Shown here piece after piece: positions 8,614 to 18,414 of a stretch of 64,000 bases of DNA. Made by a program: the position numbers and the translations under genes. This DNA comes from Levilinea sp. (GTDB lineage: Bacteria > Chloroflexota > Anaerolineae > Anaerolineales > Anaerolineaceae): positions 124,001 to 188,000 of the forward strand of contig JARKPO010000067.1 of NCBI GenBank assembly GCA_029975215.1. The letters run 5' to 3'. The notes below the pieces were generated by a model. It made no database searches, was not told the origin of the DNA, and saw only the letters and a program-made list of their open reading frames with translations. Each line of letters starts with the position of its first letter. Positions within the stretch are counted from its first letter, which is position 1.

Positions 8614-9612
8614 ATGAGCAACCGTGTAGCCCTTTATTTGCAAGATTCGCATGATTTGCGCGACGGCCTGGAATATGTGAAATATGCTGAAAAACGCGGT
8701 TTTGAAGCGGTGTGGCAGGCAGAAAGCCGCCTGGTGCGCGACGCGATTGTACCGATGGCGGCGTATGCGGCTGTTACCGAGAAGTTAATTGTGGGCTCTG
8801 GGGTGATCAATAACTGGACGCGCAACATTGGTCTGTTGGCAGCGACCTTTTTGACCCTGGATGATCTGGCGCCGAATCGGGTGATCTGTGGTATTGGAGC
8901 CTGGTGGGATCCACTGGCGAAAAATGTAGGGATTGACCGCAAGAAACCGCTGCAGGCGATGCGGGATACGGTCATTGTGCTGCGCAAATTGCTTAACATG
9001 GAAAGGGTTACTTACCACAGCGAATTTATTAATGTGGATGGGATCGAATTAGATGTGGTGCACGGCCGCCGAGAACCACGAAATGTGCCCATTTTCATTG
9101 GCGCAACCGGCGATAAGATGATGGAAATGACAGGTGAAATTGCAGACGGTGCGGTGTTAAATTACTGCGTGCCGCCGGAATATAATCACAAAGCCTTAGA
9201 ATTGTTGGAAGCGGGCGCAAAACTTTCGGGCCGCACCCTGGATGACATTGACCGACCTCAGCTGGTGGTTTGCTCCGTGGATGAAGATCATGACAAGGCC
9301 ATTGATACTTCGCGTGAACTGCTGACCCAATATCTGGCGCAGCAGCCCCATATTGCGAAGGCGTCCGGTGTTTCGATGGATGTTGTGGCGGAGATCCAAT
9401 CCATTTTGGGCTGGCCCGCCACGCATGAGCAGATTCAAAAAGCCAAGCACCTGGTTCCAGAAGAATTGATCCTGCGCATCACAGCCTCTGGAACGCCGTC
9501 GGAAGCCAAGGCGAAGGTCGCTGAATATGTTAAGAACGGCTGCACCTGCCCGATCCTGTATCCTGTGGGCGGGGACGTGCGTTTGCTGATTGACACCTTT
9601 GCAACTCAGTAA
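8614..9612 (+). CDS. Luciferase-like F420-dependent oxidoreductase (Mer/LLM class)
   Basis: 332-residue TIM-barrel flavin/F420 oxidoreductase. The N-terminal strand, [26 protein letters not shown] and the [23 protein letters not shown] stretch match the 5,10-methylene-tetrahydromethanopterin reductase-like branch. GGAGGA lies just ahead of the ATG at 8614, so this start is preferred over the ATG at 8599. The location among cofE, cofC and NADPH:F420 reductase makes F420 the likely cofactor. The substrate is unknown; reduction or oxidation of a purine ring breakdown product would suit the neighbourhood. Confidence 0.82.
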   Translation: MSNRVALYLQDSHDLRDGLEYVKYAEKRGFEAVWQAESRLVRDAIVPMAAYAAVTEKLIVGSGVINNWTRNIGLLAATFLTLDDLAPNRVICGIGAWWDPLAKNVGIDRKKPLQAMRDTVIVLRKLLNMERVTYHSEFINVDGIELDVVHGRREPRNVPIFIGATGDKMMEMTGEIADGAVLNYCVPPEYNHKALELLEAGAKLSGRTLDDIDRPQLVVCSVDEDHDKAIDTSRELLTQYLAQQPHIAKASGVSMDVVAEIQSILGWPATHEQIQKAKHLVPEELILRITASGTPSEAKAKVAEYVKNGCTCPILYPVGGDVRLLIDTFATQ

Positions 9613-9641
9613 TCGCAAAGGCCAGTGAACCGATTCTGATC

Positions 9642-9674
9642 CCCACCCTTGGGAGTCTCCTTCTCAAGGGTGGG
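9642..9674 (+). terminator. GC-rich hairpin after the F420 oxidoreductase
   Basis: CCCACCCTTG (9642-9651) pairs perfectly with CAAGGGTGGG (9665-9674) around a 13-base loop. There is no T-run after it, so it may be an mRNA-end stabiliser or weak terminator between two operons. Confidence 0.45.
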
Positions 9675-9741
9675 CAGTACATTTGCTGGAGCTATAAAGG
9701 TCTGATGGGCAGGCAAGACGTCCCGACAAGGAGAGTGAACA

Positions 9742-10506
9742 ATGATTATTGAATATCACCGCCCTCATACAATGGAAGAAGCTCTGTCGTTGTTGGGTCG
9801 AAATGCGCCGCCAACGGTTCCGCTGGGCGGCGGCACAAGCCTGAGCCGCTACCGGAACCAGGCCATTGCAGTGGTAGATATCCAGGCATTGCCTCTGCAT
9901 GCGATACGGGTTGAAGGGCAACATTTGAAAATTGGGGCTGGCGTGAAGCTGCAAGCGTTGCTCGAAGATCCGCAGCCCCCGGCTGTTTTGGCGGCCTCTA
10001 TCCGGGCTGAGGCCAGTTACAATTTGCGACAAATGGCAACCGCTGGGGGGACTCTGGTCAGCGGGGGAGGACGCAGCCCCTTCGCGGCGGTGTGTTTGGC
10101 TCTGGATGCGCAATTATCCTGGGAGCCGGGCGGGAAAAAAGTGAGCCTGGGGGATTGGCTGGCGACGAAGAAAGCCGATTTGCCGGTCGGGGCGTTAATG
10201 ACACAAATTACCCTGCCGTTGAATGCGCGAGCTGCCTATCATGCGGTTGGGAGAAGTCCAGCCGATCCAGCGTTGGTTTTGGCGGCTGCGGCGAAGTGGC
10301 CTTCGGGGCGGACAAGGATTGTGATCGGCGGAAGACTGATGGATCGAGCGGTATTGGCGGTGGACGGAGCAGACAGCAGCGGAGCGGTTGAGGCTGCCGT
10401 TAATGCGTGTAGCCATTATTTCGTACCCAGATACACATTAGAATTCATTGAGCACGAAATAACCACGTTGGCAGTTCGCTGCTTGCGGGATGTGGAGGTG
10501 AAGTGA
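9742..10506 (+). CDS. Xanthine dehydrogenase family, FAD-binding subunit (enzyme 2, divergent)
   Basis: 254 residues, shorter than usual for this subunit. The FAD motifs are altered but recognisable: PLGGGTSLSRY instead of AGGTDL, and NLRQMATAGGTLVSGGG instead of the QIRNxGTxGGN form. The C-terminal domain appears reduced. GGAG sits upstream of the ATG. Its stop overlaps the ATG of the next gene (TGATG), showing tight coupling with the fused FeS/Mo subunit. It most likely carries FAD for enzyme 2. Confidence 0.82.
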   Translation: MIIEYHRPHTMEEALSLLGRNAPPTVPLGGGTSLSRYRNQAIAVVDIQALPLHAIRVEGQHLKIGAGVKLQALLEDPQPPAVLAASIRAEASYNLRQMATAGGTLVSGGGRSPFAAVCLALDAQLSWEPGGKKVSLGDWLATKKADLPVGALMTQITLPLNARAAYHAVGRSPADPALVLAAAAKWPSGRTRIVIGGRLMDRAVLAVDGADSSGAVEAAVNACSHYFVPRYTLEFIEHEITTLAVRCLRDVEVK

Positions 10507-13500
10507 TGAAACTCACACTGAACATCAATGGAAAAAGTGTCGAACAAGATGTTCCGGCTCATACCACTCTTTTGACGTTCCTGCGGAACGCAGGCTTCTT
10601 TGAAGTGAAATTTGGGGGTTGCGATAACGGCGAATGTGGAGCCTGCACAGTACTGCTGAACGGCAAGCCTGTTAATTCCTGCGGAATGCTGGCGGCACAG
10701 GCAGAGGGACACACCATTCAAACCGTTCAGAATGCGGGTGAACGCGAAGGTAAAGGGTGGAAGCAGACCAGCGGTTTGGACGCAATACAGCAAGCGTTCA
10801 TTGAAGTTGGCGCGGTGCAGTGCGGTTACTGTACCCCAGCAATGGTACTGGCGGCGCGATCACTGCTTGAAAAAGAGAAAAACCCTACCGAAGAACAAAT
10901 TCGGGATGTGCTTTCAGGTGTTTTGTGCCGCTGCACGGGTTATCTAAAGCAGGTGCAGGCGGTGCAGCGCGCAGCAGCAGTTCTGCGCGGCGAAAAAGTG
11001 GAACCACTGCTGCCCTCCAACGCGCCTATGCCTGACAGCGGTGAGCCATTACCCTCTGTTGAGATTCCTGAGCCAGAAGAATCCACTGACGCGGGACTAG
11101 AGACACAAACTCGCATTATGCCGCAGATTTGGACGGATACCTCAGAAACTAAGCCGTACCAACGCATTGGCCAGCCTGATATCAAGGTTGATGCTGTGAA
11201 ACTTGTCCAGGGAAAGCCGGCATTCACCGCAGATATGGAGATGCGCGGAATGCTGGTGGCGAAAGTTCTGCACAGCCCGGTGGCCCACGCCAATATCAAG
11301 AAGATTGATGCGTCCAAAGCGCGGGCGCTGCCTGGTGTGGCGGCTGTGCTGACCTGGGAGGACATACCGCGGGTAGTTTACTCCACCGCTGGACAGTCGG
11401 ATCCGATCCCTGGGCCACTGGATATGTTCTCTTTGGATAAGAAAGTGCGCTTCGTGGGCGACCGGGTGGCTTTTGTGGCCGCAGAAACGGCTGAAATTGC
11501 CGAACAGGCGTTAAAGCTGATTGAAGTTGAATACGAGGAATTGCCCTTACTGCTAGACCCGGCAGAAGCAATGAAACCCGGTGCGGTGATTTTGCACGAT
11601 GAGCCGGAATATGTCAATTTTGCTGATTCTGACCCGAAACGGAACCTGGCGGCCGAGATCCATATTGATATTGGGAATGTCGAAAAGGGTTTTGCAGAGG
11701 CAGATTATATATTTGAAGGGGAGTATGAGGTCCCCAAAGTCCAGCAGGCCCATATTGAACCGCATGTGGTGGTTACGTATTGGGATGAAGACGACCGCAT
11801 GGTGATTCGAACCAGCACGCAAGTGCCTTTTCATGTGCGCCGTATTCTGGCGCCGGTATTAGGTTTGCCAGTGAAACGAATCCGGGTGATTAAACCGCGT
11901 ATTGGCGGCGGCTTTGGCGGTAAGCAAGAAGTGCTGATCGAAGATGTGGCGGCGCATTTAACCATTGCCACAGGCCGACCGGTCCTGTTTGAGTACACGC
12001 GCGAGGAGGAATTTACAGCCTCCCGCTCGCGCCACCCCATGCGGATTCACATGAAAACCGGCGTTAAGAAGGACGGCACCCTCACGGCGAACGAAATGAT
12101 CGCCCTCAGCGACACTGGTGCATACGGCTGTCACGCTTTGACCGTGACGGGGAATACCGGCCACAAGTCCATGGCTTTGTATGTGGGCGATGGGCCGTAC
12201 CGTAAATCGCCAAACATCCGGTTCCACGCAGATATTGTATACACCAATCATCCGCCATCGGGAGCGTACCGCGGATACGGCGTTCCTCAAGGATATTGGG
12301 CGGTTGAGCGGCACATGGAAAAAATCGCCCGCGAGTTGGGCTTAGATCCGTTGGAATTTCGTCTGAAGAACGCTATTCGCCCTGGAGAGCTGCATCCCTT
12401 CAGTACCGCATGGAGCGAAGGCCGCGAACCTAACCCCGAAATCATTCATACGGTAGGGCTGGAAGATTGTGTGCGCCAGGGGCGTGCCGAAATGGGCTGG
12501 GATTCCAAGTTTGGGAACCCGGAATGGCATACGGTGCCGGGCAAGCCTCATTTGCGCCGCGGGATTGGCGTGGCGATGGTGATGCAGGGAACGGCCATTC
12601 CGTACCTGGATATGGGTGGAGCGAGCATCAAGATGAACGATGACGGCTCGTTTAATCTGCTAATTGGGGCCACTGACCTGGGTACTGGCTCTGATACGGT
12701 GCTGGCACAGATGGCGGCCGAAGTGCTGGGGGTTCCGATTGAGGACATGATTGTCTACTCCTCGGACACCGACTTTACTCCCTTTGATAAGGGCGCCTAC
12801 GCTTCCAGCACGACCTATGTTTCGGGGGCGGCAGTGGTGCGGGCTGCAGAGCAGGCGGCGGAACGGATCAAGATCCGTGCGGCGCGCATGCTAAATGACC
12901 GAGGCGATGGACCTACGGTTCGACCCGAAGAGATTAATTTAGAAGACCGCAAGGCAATTGCCCCAGACAAGCGGTTTGTAACTCTTTCAGAAGTTGGGCA
13001 TGATTCCTTACACCATAAGGATCAAGAACAGATTATGGGGGTCGGCTCTTACGTTTCACCGGTTTCTCCGCCTCCATTTGCTGCACAGTTCGCTGAGGTG
13101 ACGGTGGACCTTGAGACGGGGCAAGTCATTGTGGACAAACTGCTAATGGCAGTTGATTCTGGCGTGATCGTGAATCCCATTACCGCCTCTGGCCAGGTGG
13201 AAGGTGGTATGACCCAGGCTTTGGGATACGCAGTTTGCGAAGAAATGCTCTATGATGAGAAGGGCGCAGCTTTGGAGCGGAACCTGGTGGATTACCATAT
13301 TTTCCGATCGGATGAGATGCCGGAACTGTCCACGCTGTTCATTCAGACCTTCGAGCCTTCGCACCCCTTTGGGGTGAAAGCTGTGGCTGAGATCCCCCTG
13401 GATGGGGTTGCCCCGGCTGTAGGAAACGCAGTGTTGGATGCATGCGGCGCGAATGTGGATATCAACCCAGTGACGCCGGAGCGGGTGTGGTTGGCGCTGC

Positions 13501-13514
13501 AGAAAAAAGAATAA
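10506..13514 (+). CDS. Xanthine dehydrogenase family, fused 2Fe-2S and molybdopterin subunit (enzyme 2)
   Basis: 1002 residues. The N-terminal 2Fe-2S domain shows GGCDNGECGACTVLLNG and VQCGYCTP/LCRCTGY. A Pro/Glu-rich linker of about 60 residues (near 165-225) precedes the Mo domain, with IGGGFGGKQE, GAYRGYGVPQG and C-terminal VKAVAEIPLDG (catalytic Glu). Unlike enzymes 1 and 3, the conserved GQG loop reads TDLGTGSDT, so the Gln next to the Mo apical ligand is replaced by Thr. The enzyme therefore probably acts on a different substrate. GGAGGTG upstream of the ATG supports this start; an overlapping GTG at 10503 is rejected. Confidence 0.88.
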   Translation: MKLTLNINGKSVEQDVPAHTTLLTFLRNAGFFEVKFGGCDNGECGACTVLLNGKPVNSCGMLAAQAEGHTIQTVQNAGEREGKGWKQTSGLDAIQQAFIEVGAVQCGYCTPAMVLAARSLLEKEKNPTEEQIRDVLSGVLCRCTGYLKQVQAVQRAAAVLRGEKVEPLLPSNAPMPDSGEPLPSVEIPEPEESTDAGLETQTRIMPQIWTDTSETKPYQRIGQPDIKVDAVKLVQGKPAFTADMEMRGMLVAKVLHSPVAHANIKKIDASKARALPGVAAVLTWEDIPRVVYSTAGQSDPIPGPLDMFSLDKKVRFVGDRVAFVAAETAEIAEQALKLIEVEYEELPLLLDPAEAMKPGAVILHDEPEYVNFADSDPKRNLAAEIHIDIGNVEKGFAEADYIFEGEYEVPKVQQAHIEPHVVVTYWDEDDRMVIRTSTQVPFHVRRILAPVLGLPVKRIRVIKPRIGGGFGGKQEVLIEDVAAHLTIATGRPVLFEYTREEEFTASRSRHPMRIHMKTGVKKDGTLTANEMIALSDTGAYGCHALTVTGNTGHKSMALYVGDGPYRKSPNIRFHADIVYTNHPPSGAYRGYGVPQGYWAVERHMEKIARELGLDPLEFRLKNAIRPGELHPFSTAWSEGREPNPEIIHTVGLEDCVRQGRAEMGWDSKFGNPEWHTVPGKPHLRRGIGVAMVMQGTAIPYLDMGGASIKMNDDGSFNLLIGATDLGTGSDTVLAQMAAEVLGVPIEDMIVYSSDTDFTPFDKGAYASSTTYVSGAAVVRAAEQAAERIKIRAARMLNDRGDGPTVRPEEINLEDRKAIAPDKRFVTLSEVGHDSLHHKDQEQIMGVGSYVSPVSPPPFAAQFAEVTVDLETGQVIVDKLLMAVDSGVIVNPITASGQVEGGMTQALGYAVCEEMLYDEKGAALERNLVDYHIFRSDEMPELSTLFIQTFEPSHPFGVKAVAEIPLDGVAPAVGNAVLDACGANVDINPVTPERVWLALQKKE

Positions 13515-13521
13515 GGCAGAA

Positions 13522-14316
13522 ATGGAATCAATTTATCAAGCATTAGCGGAATTAGAAAAACGGGGTGGAGCCGGTGTGGTTTGTACCATTATGAACACTC
13601 ACGGCTCCACGCCGCGACATGCGGGAAGCAAGATGTTGGTGTACCCAGACGGAAGCTTTATTGGTACGGTGGGTGGCGGTGAGGTGGAAAACCGTGTTCT
13701 ACAAGAGGCCCTTGCAGCTCTTGAAGACGGCAAGAACCGTGTGTTACACTACAATATGTCAAACCCACAAGCGGGCGACCCGGGAATTTGTGGAGGCCAG
13801 TTGGATATCTTCGTTGAACCTATTCTTCCAAGGCCGGTAGTCGTCATTGTGGGCGCTGGGCATGTGGGCAAGGCGGTGGCGCATCTGGCCAAATGGCTGG
13901 ATTTCCGTGTGGTGATTTCGGATGACCGCCCTGAACTGTGTACACCGGAGGAAAACCCGGATGGGGATTTGTACCTTTGCGTCCCTATGCAGGAAATTCC
14001 GCAGCACCTTGAAATGAATCGCTTTACGTATGTACTGCTCACCACACGCGGTTCAGATGTGGATATCGAGGGGCTGCCTGCACTCCTGCGGCAGCCAGTT
14101 AGATATATTGGTGTGATTGGTTCCCGGCGGCGTTGGATTACCACCCGCAAAGGTATTTTGGAATCGACAGATATCACCGAATCTGAACTGGATAAGGTGC
14201 ATTCACCGATTGGGCTGGAGCTGCATGCAGAGACCCCTGAAGAAATTGCGGTAAGCATTCTGGCTGAGATTATCATGGTACAAAATGGCGGTACGGGAAA
14301 AAGTATGAAACACTAA
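13522..14316 (+). CDS. xdhC: XdhC/CoxI-family molybdenum cofactor insertion factor
   Basis: 264 residues. The N-terminal XdhC_CoxI domain (THGSTPRHAGSKMLVYPDG, GTVGGGEVEN) is followed by a Rossmann domain starting VVIVGAGHVGKAVAHLAKW near residue 110. XdhC proteins bind Moco, promote its sulfuration and load it into xanthine-dehydrogenase-family enzymes. It lies seven bases after enzyme 2 and just before the enzyme 3 genes, so it probably serves both. Confidence 0.9.
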   Translation: MESIYQALAELEKRGGAGVVCTIMNTHGSTPRHAGSKMLVYPDGSFIGTVGGGEVENRVLQEALAALEDGKNRVLHYNMSNPQAGDPGICGGQLDIFVEPILPRPVVVIVGAGHVGKAVAHLAKWLDFRVVISDDRPELCTPEENPDGDLYLCVPMQEIPQHLEMNRFTYVLLTTRGSDVDIEGLPALLRQPVRYIGVIGSRRRWITTRKGILESTDITESELDKVHSPIGLELHAETPEEIAVSILAEIIMVQNGGTGKSMKH

Positions 14317-14330
14317 GCGGCGGAGGAACT

Positions 14331-15743
14331 ATGTGGAAAAACTACATCAACGCAACAACCGTTGAAGAAGTCCTTGAAATCCTTGCGCGGGAGGGTGAAA
14401 AAGCTCGCATTGTTGCGGGTGGTACGGATTTAGTCTTAGAGTTAGAACGCGGACAGCGTAAGGGAATTGAGACGCTCGTGGATATATCCCGCATCCCGGG
14501 CTTGGATGTGATCCAAATGGATGAAGACAACACCATCCACATGGGACCGTTGGTTACCCATAACCACTGCGTGGGCTCCAAGCTGATTCAGGAATATGCT
14601 CTGCCACTGGCTCTGGCGGCCTGGGAGGTGGGTTCCCCACAAATTCGAAATCGAGGGACGGTGGCCGGCAACTTAATCACGGCTTCACCCGCCAATGATA
14701 CGATTTCTCCTCTGATGGCGCTGGGCGCAAAATTGTGCTTACGCTCTGCGGTTGGGGAACGCGTGGTGGACCTGGCGCAGTTCTATACCGGTGTGCGCAA
14801 GACGGTGATGCGCCCCGATGAAATGGTGGTCGACATTTTCTTTCCCGCCATGCGCTCTGGCCAGCGCGGTATGTTCATCAAATTTGCGCTTCGACGCGCG
14901 CAGGCCATTTCATTGGTCAACGTGGCTGTGGTGTTAAGCCTGGAAAGCGGGATTGTTCAAAACGCGGTGATTACCCTGGGCGCGGTTGCTCCGGTGATCA
15001 TTCACGCCGCGGAGGCAGAGCGGTTCCTGGTTGGAAAGGCGTTGACTCCAGAGGTTATTGAGCAGGCGGGAGAGCTGGCCAGAGAAGCCGCGAAGCCGAT
15101 CAACGATTTGCGCAGCTCAGCGGTTTACCGCAGTCATATGGCGCGGTTAATTACCAAACGGGCGTTGGAAGCCATTCACAACCATGCAGAGCACGCAAAC
15201 TTGCCAGAATCGCCAATCCTGCTGTGGGGAAAGCCGGTCAATGTTCCTAGCCGTCTGGAAAAGATGGTTCAATTTGCCGGAACGCAGCCGATTGAAACGA
15301 CCATAAACGGAAAGCGGTATTCCTTTGCCGGCGGATACGAAAAAACGCTGCTGCATTTGCTGCGCGAAGATGCGGGCCTCATTGGCTCCAAGGAAGGCTG
15401 CGGTGAAGGGGAGTGCGGGGCGTGTACCCTGTATCTGGATGGAATTGCGGTGATGGGCTGTCTGGTTCCGGCGGGCCGTGCCCATGGTGCGGATATCCGC
15501 ACGATTGAGGGCATCTCAGAGGCAGATGTACTGCACCCTGTACAGGAAGCGTTTGTCACTGAGGATGCGGTGCAATGCGGCTACTGTACGCCCGGCTTTG
15601 TGATGTCTGCGGTTAAACTGCTGGAAGAACGCCCACACCCGACGCTGGAAGAAATTCAACAGGGGATTACCGGCAACCTATGTCGGTGCACAGGATATTA
15701 CAAGATCATTCAGGCGATTGATAAAGCGGCTCAGCGAGGGTAA
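14331..15743 (+). CDS. Fused FAD-binding and 2Fe-2S subunit of xanthine dehydrogenase family (enzyme 3)
   Basis: 470 residues combining two subunits that are usually separate, in the order FAD then FeS. Residues about 1-285 are the FAD part (VAGGTDLVLELERG, GSPQIRNRGTVAGN). Residues about 315-470 are the 2Fe-2S part (GCGEGECGACTLYLDG; VQCGYCTPGFVMSA; NLCRCTGYYKI). Eukaryotic xanthine oxidase and bacterial XdhA carry FeS before FAD, so the order here is reversed. GGAGG precedes the ATG. It should pair with the Mo subunit at 16168, with a small membrane protein gene in between. Confidence 0.9.
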   Translation: MWKNYINATTVEEVLEILAREGEKARIVAGGTDLVLELERGQRKGIETLVDISRIPGLDVIQMDEDNTIHMGPLVTHNHCVGSKLIQEYALPLALAAWEVGSPQIRNRGTVAGNLITASPANDTISPLMALGAKLCLRSAVGERVVDLAQFYTGVRKTVMRPDEMVVDIFFPAMRSGQRGMFIKFALRRAQAISLVNVAVVLSLESGIVQNAVITLGAVAPVIIHAAEAERFLVGKALTPEVIEQAGELAREAAKPINDLRSSAVYRSHMARLITKRALEAIHNHAEHANLPESPILLWGKPVNVPSRLEKMVQFAGTQPIETTINGKRYSFAGGYEKTLLHLLREDAGLIGSKEGCGEGECGACTLYLDGIAVMGCLVPAGRAHGADIRTIEGISEADVLHPVQEAFVTEDAVQCGYCTPGFVMSAVKLLEERPHPTLEEIQQGITGNLCRCTGYYKIIQAIDKAAQRG

Positions 15744-15745
15744 AC

Positions 15746-16114
15746 ATGGGTAAATACAGCTCGTACACCGGTCGGCAAGACCAGCAGCCCAAGACCAGAG
15801 AAATTCACCCGATTTGGCGGGGGGTAGGGTTTGCCCTGATTGTCTTGATTCCCATTTTGTCTTATTTTGGGGCGTTGGTGTTGTTTGATCTTAACAAGCA
15901 ATACCATTGGCTTCGGATCACGCCAGATATGATTTCGCCGATCATCGAGCCGTATTTTTACATCAAGGCTGGTTTGACGCTGGTGCTCATGTTCCTGCTC
16001 TTCGCGGTTTTTTCGCTTTTTTCTTTTGCGCTTTACCAGATGTTTGCTCCCCCGCGGTATGGGCCGTATGATGTGCCGCCAGTACAGTATCGTGGGAAAC
16101 GCTACAAACGATAA
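15746..16114 (+). CDS. Small two-helix membrane protein inside the enzyme 3 operon
   Basis: 122 residues, family not recognised. A polar N-terminus is followed by a hydrophobic segment near residues 26-48, a loop of about 25 residues, a second segment near 74-98, and a basic Tyr/Pro-rich tail ending RGKRYKR. No cofactor motif is seen. It begins two bases after the FAD/FeS fusion gene and ends just before the Mo subunit gene. It could tether the hydroxylase to the membrane or to a quinone/electron carrier; this is inference from position only. Confidence 0.75.
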   Translation: MGKYSSYTGRQDQQPKTREIHPIWRGVGFALIVLIPILSYFGALVLFDLNKQYHWLRITPDMISPIIEPYFYIKAGLTLVLMFLLFAVFSLFSFALYQMFAPPRYGPYDVPPVQYRGKRYKR

Positions 16115-16167
16115 ATAGAACCTGGATTTTATTATCTGTGTGCGTGGGTTTAGGAGGCCTGGCAGCG

Positions 16168-18393
16168 ATGACTGAGGTGGTGGGAAAGATTGTTCAGCGA
16201 GTAGACGCGGTCAGCAAGGTTCGAGGAGAAGCACTGTACCCTGGCGATATTCGGATGGATGGGCAGGTTCATATGAAGATCCTGTTCAGCCATCGACCGC
16301 ATGCGATTGTAAAGCGAATTGATACCAGCCAGGCTGAACAGATGCCTGGGGTATTGGCGGTTTTGACTGCCAAAGATGTGCCGGTCAATGAATATGGCTT
16401 GATTGTTGCCGATCAGCCGGTGCTGTGCGGCCCCGGTGCCAGCAAGCCGTTCACAGACCGGGTGCGGTTTGTTGGTGATCAGGTGGCTGTGATCGTGGCG
16501 GAAACGGAAGCTATTGCGGCTCAGGCTCGCGATATGATCCAGGTGGAATATGAAGATCTGCCGATTATCACAGATCCTCTGGCAGCGATGAGCCCCGATG
16601 CGTTTTTACTGCACCCAGACCGCGGATCGAATGTGTTTGGGCATTACCGCATCCGCAAAGGAGATGTGGAGGCGGCTCTCAAGGAAGCCTATGTTGTCGT
16701 TGAAGGTGTATACGACACACCAGCCCAGGAACATGCCTTTTTACAGCCGGAAGCTGGGCTGGGGTATATGGACGAAGAGGGGCGCATCACGGTAGTCGTG
16801 GCCGGACAATGGACGCATGAGGATCAAGAACAGATTGCCCATGCCTTAAACTTGCCGGTTGAGCGAGTTCGCGTGATTTACCCGGCAATTGGCGGTGCGT
16901 TTGGCGGGCGTGAGGATATGTCGGTGCAGATTGTCTTAGGTTTGGCAGTCCTGCGCCTGAACGAACGCGGCATTCACCGTCCGGTGAAAATTGTATGGAC
17001 GCGCGAAGAGTCGATGTTTGGGCACCACAAACGCCATCCATATCACATTCACACGCGTTGGGGGGCGACCCGAGAGGGGAAGGTTATTGCAGCGGACGTG
17101 GATGTGTATGCAGATGGCGGGGCGTATATTTACACGTCCACGAAGGTGCTCGGCAACGCCACGTTAATGTGCACCGGGCCGTATGAAATTCCAAATGTGC
17201 GCGTTGATTCCTACGCGATTTACACCAATTCTATTCCCAATGGGGCTTTCCGCGGATTTGGCGGCCCGCAAGGCGCTTTTGCTGCGGAATCGCAGATGAA
17301 CAAGCTGGCCGAGACGTTGGGGATGGACCCGGTGGAAATTCGGCGTCGGAACTTGCTGCAGGAAGGGTCGCTGCTTTCGGTGGGGACGCCACTCCCGAAG
17401 GGCGTCAGCATCCACGAAGTCGTGGAGGCTTGCGCTAAAAAAGCGGGCTGGCAGCAGGAGGGTGAGAATTTCATGCTGCCTAAGAATCAAAGCCCTTTGC
17501 AGACACCCTCAACACACAAGAAGCGCGGCCGCGGATTTGCCTGCGCGTTTAAAAACGTGGGCTTTTCGTTTGGTGCGCCGGAAAATTGTTGGGCTACGAT
17601 TGAACTGCATGGGAAAGAAGAAATCGAAGAGGCAGTCCTGTACCATGCCGGAGCCGAGGTTGGGCAGGGTGCGCATACCGTCTTCTTACAAATGGCGGCA
17701 GAAGCCCTGGGACTGCCCTTGACCAAAGTGCGACTGGTAGCTTCTGATACCGCCGTGACTGATAATTCCGGGAGTGTCTCGGCTTCACGCATGACCTTCA
17801 TGGCCGGAAACGCCATCCGCGGGGCAGCGCAGGAAGCTCTGCAAAAATGGACGAACGAAGAACGTCCTGCGCGCGCTACCTTCCAATACCGGCCGCCGAA
17901 AACCACGCCGTACGACCCAGAAACTGGTAAATCGGAACCGAACTTCTCCTATGGCTACGTAGCCGAAGTAGCGGATATTGAAGTTGATACCGAAACCGGT
18001 CAGGTCCGTTTGCTGAACGTGATTTGTGCAGATGATGTCGGAAAGGCGATCAATCCGCGCCTGGTTCAGGGGCAGATCGAGGGCGCTGTGGTTCAGGCTG
18101 CGGGATACGCGATCTTGGAAAACTTCATCCAGCAAAACGGAGAGGTCCTCACCAAAACGCTGTCCACGTACCTGATTCCTACCGTGCTAGATATTCCCGA
18201 ACAGGTGCAGTCTGTCATTATCGAGCACCCTGACCCCATCGGCCCGTGGGGGGCGCGCGGTATGGGCGAAATGCCGTTCTTACCGCTGGTTCCAGCTATC
18301 ACCGCGGCACTGCATGCGGCGACCGGTGTGTGGTTTGACCGTTTTCCGCTGACCCCAGAACGGGTCCTGGAAGGCTTGCAACAAGGCAAATAA
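16168..18393 (+). CDS. Xanthine dehydrogenase family, molybdopterin-binding subunit (enzyme 3)
   Basis: 741 residues with no FeS domain, complementing the fused FAD/FeS protein encoded upstream. Mo-site motifs: IGGAFGGRED, GAFRGFGGPQGAFAAES, GAEVGQGAHTV and C-terminal WGARGMGEMPF with the catalytic Glu. AFRGFGGPQ and the GQG loop are typical of true xanthine/purine dehydrogenases. I use the ATG at 16168 because AGGAGG lies ten bases before it; a GTG at 16138 would add ten residues and lacks a site. Confidence 0.9.
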   Translation: MTEVVGKIVQRVDAVSKVRGEALYPGDIRMDGQVHMKILFSHRPHAIVKRIDTSQAEQMPGVLAVLTAKDVPVNEYGLIVADQPVLCGPGASKPFTDRVRFVGDQVAVIVAETEAIAAQARDMIQVEYEDLPIITDPLAAMSPDAFLLHPDRGSNVFGHYRIRKGDVEAALKEAYVVVEGVYDTPAQEHAFLQPEAGLGYMDEEGRITVVVAGQWTHEDQEQIAHALNLPVERVRVIYPAIGGAFGGREDMSVQIVLGLAVLRLNERGIHRPVKIVWTREESMFGHHKRHPYHIHTRWGATREGKVIAADVDVYADGGAYIYTSTKVLGNATLMCTGPYEIPNVRVDSYAIYTNSIPNGAFRGFGGPQGAFAAESQMNKLAETLGMDPVEIRRRNLLQEGSLLSVGTPLPKGVSIHEVVEACAKKAGWQQEGENFMLPKNQSPLQTPSTHKKRGRGFACAFKNVGFSFGAPENCWATIELHGKEEIEEAVLYHAGAEVGQGAHTVFLQMAAEALGLPLTKVRLVASDTAVTDNSGSVSASRMTFMAGNAIRGAAQEALQKWTNEERPARATFQYRPPKTTPYDPETGKSEPNFSYGYVAEVADIEVDTETGQVRLLNVICADDVGKAINPRLVQGQIEGAVVQAAGYAILENFIQQNGEVLTKTLSTYLIPTVLDIPEQVQSVIIEHPDPIGPWGARGMGEMPFLPLVPAITAALHAATGVWFDRFPLTPERVLEGLQQGK

Positions 18394-18414
18394 CGTTTTA
18401 AGGGAAGGCTTATT

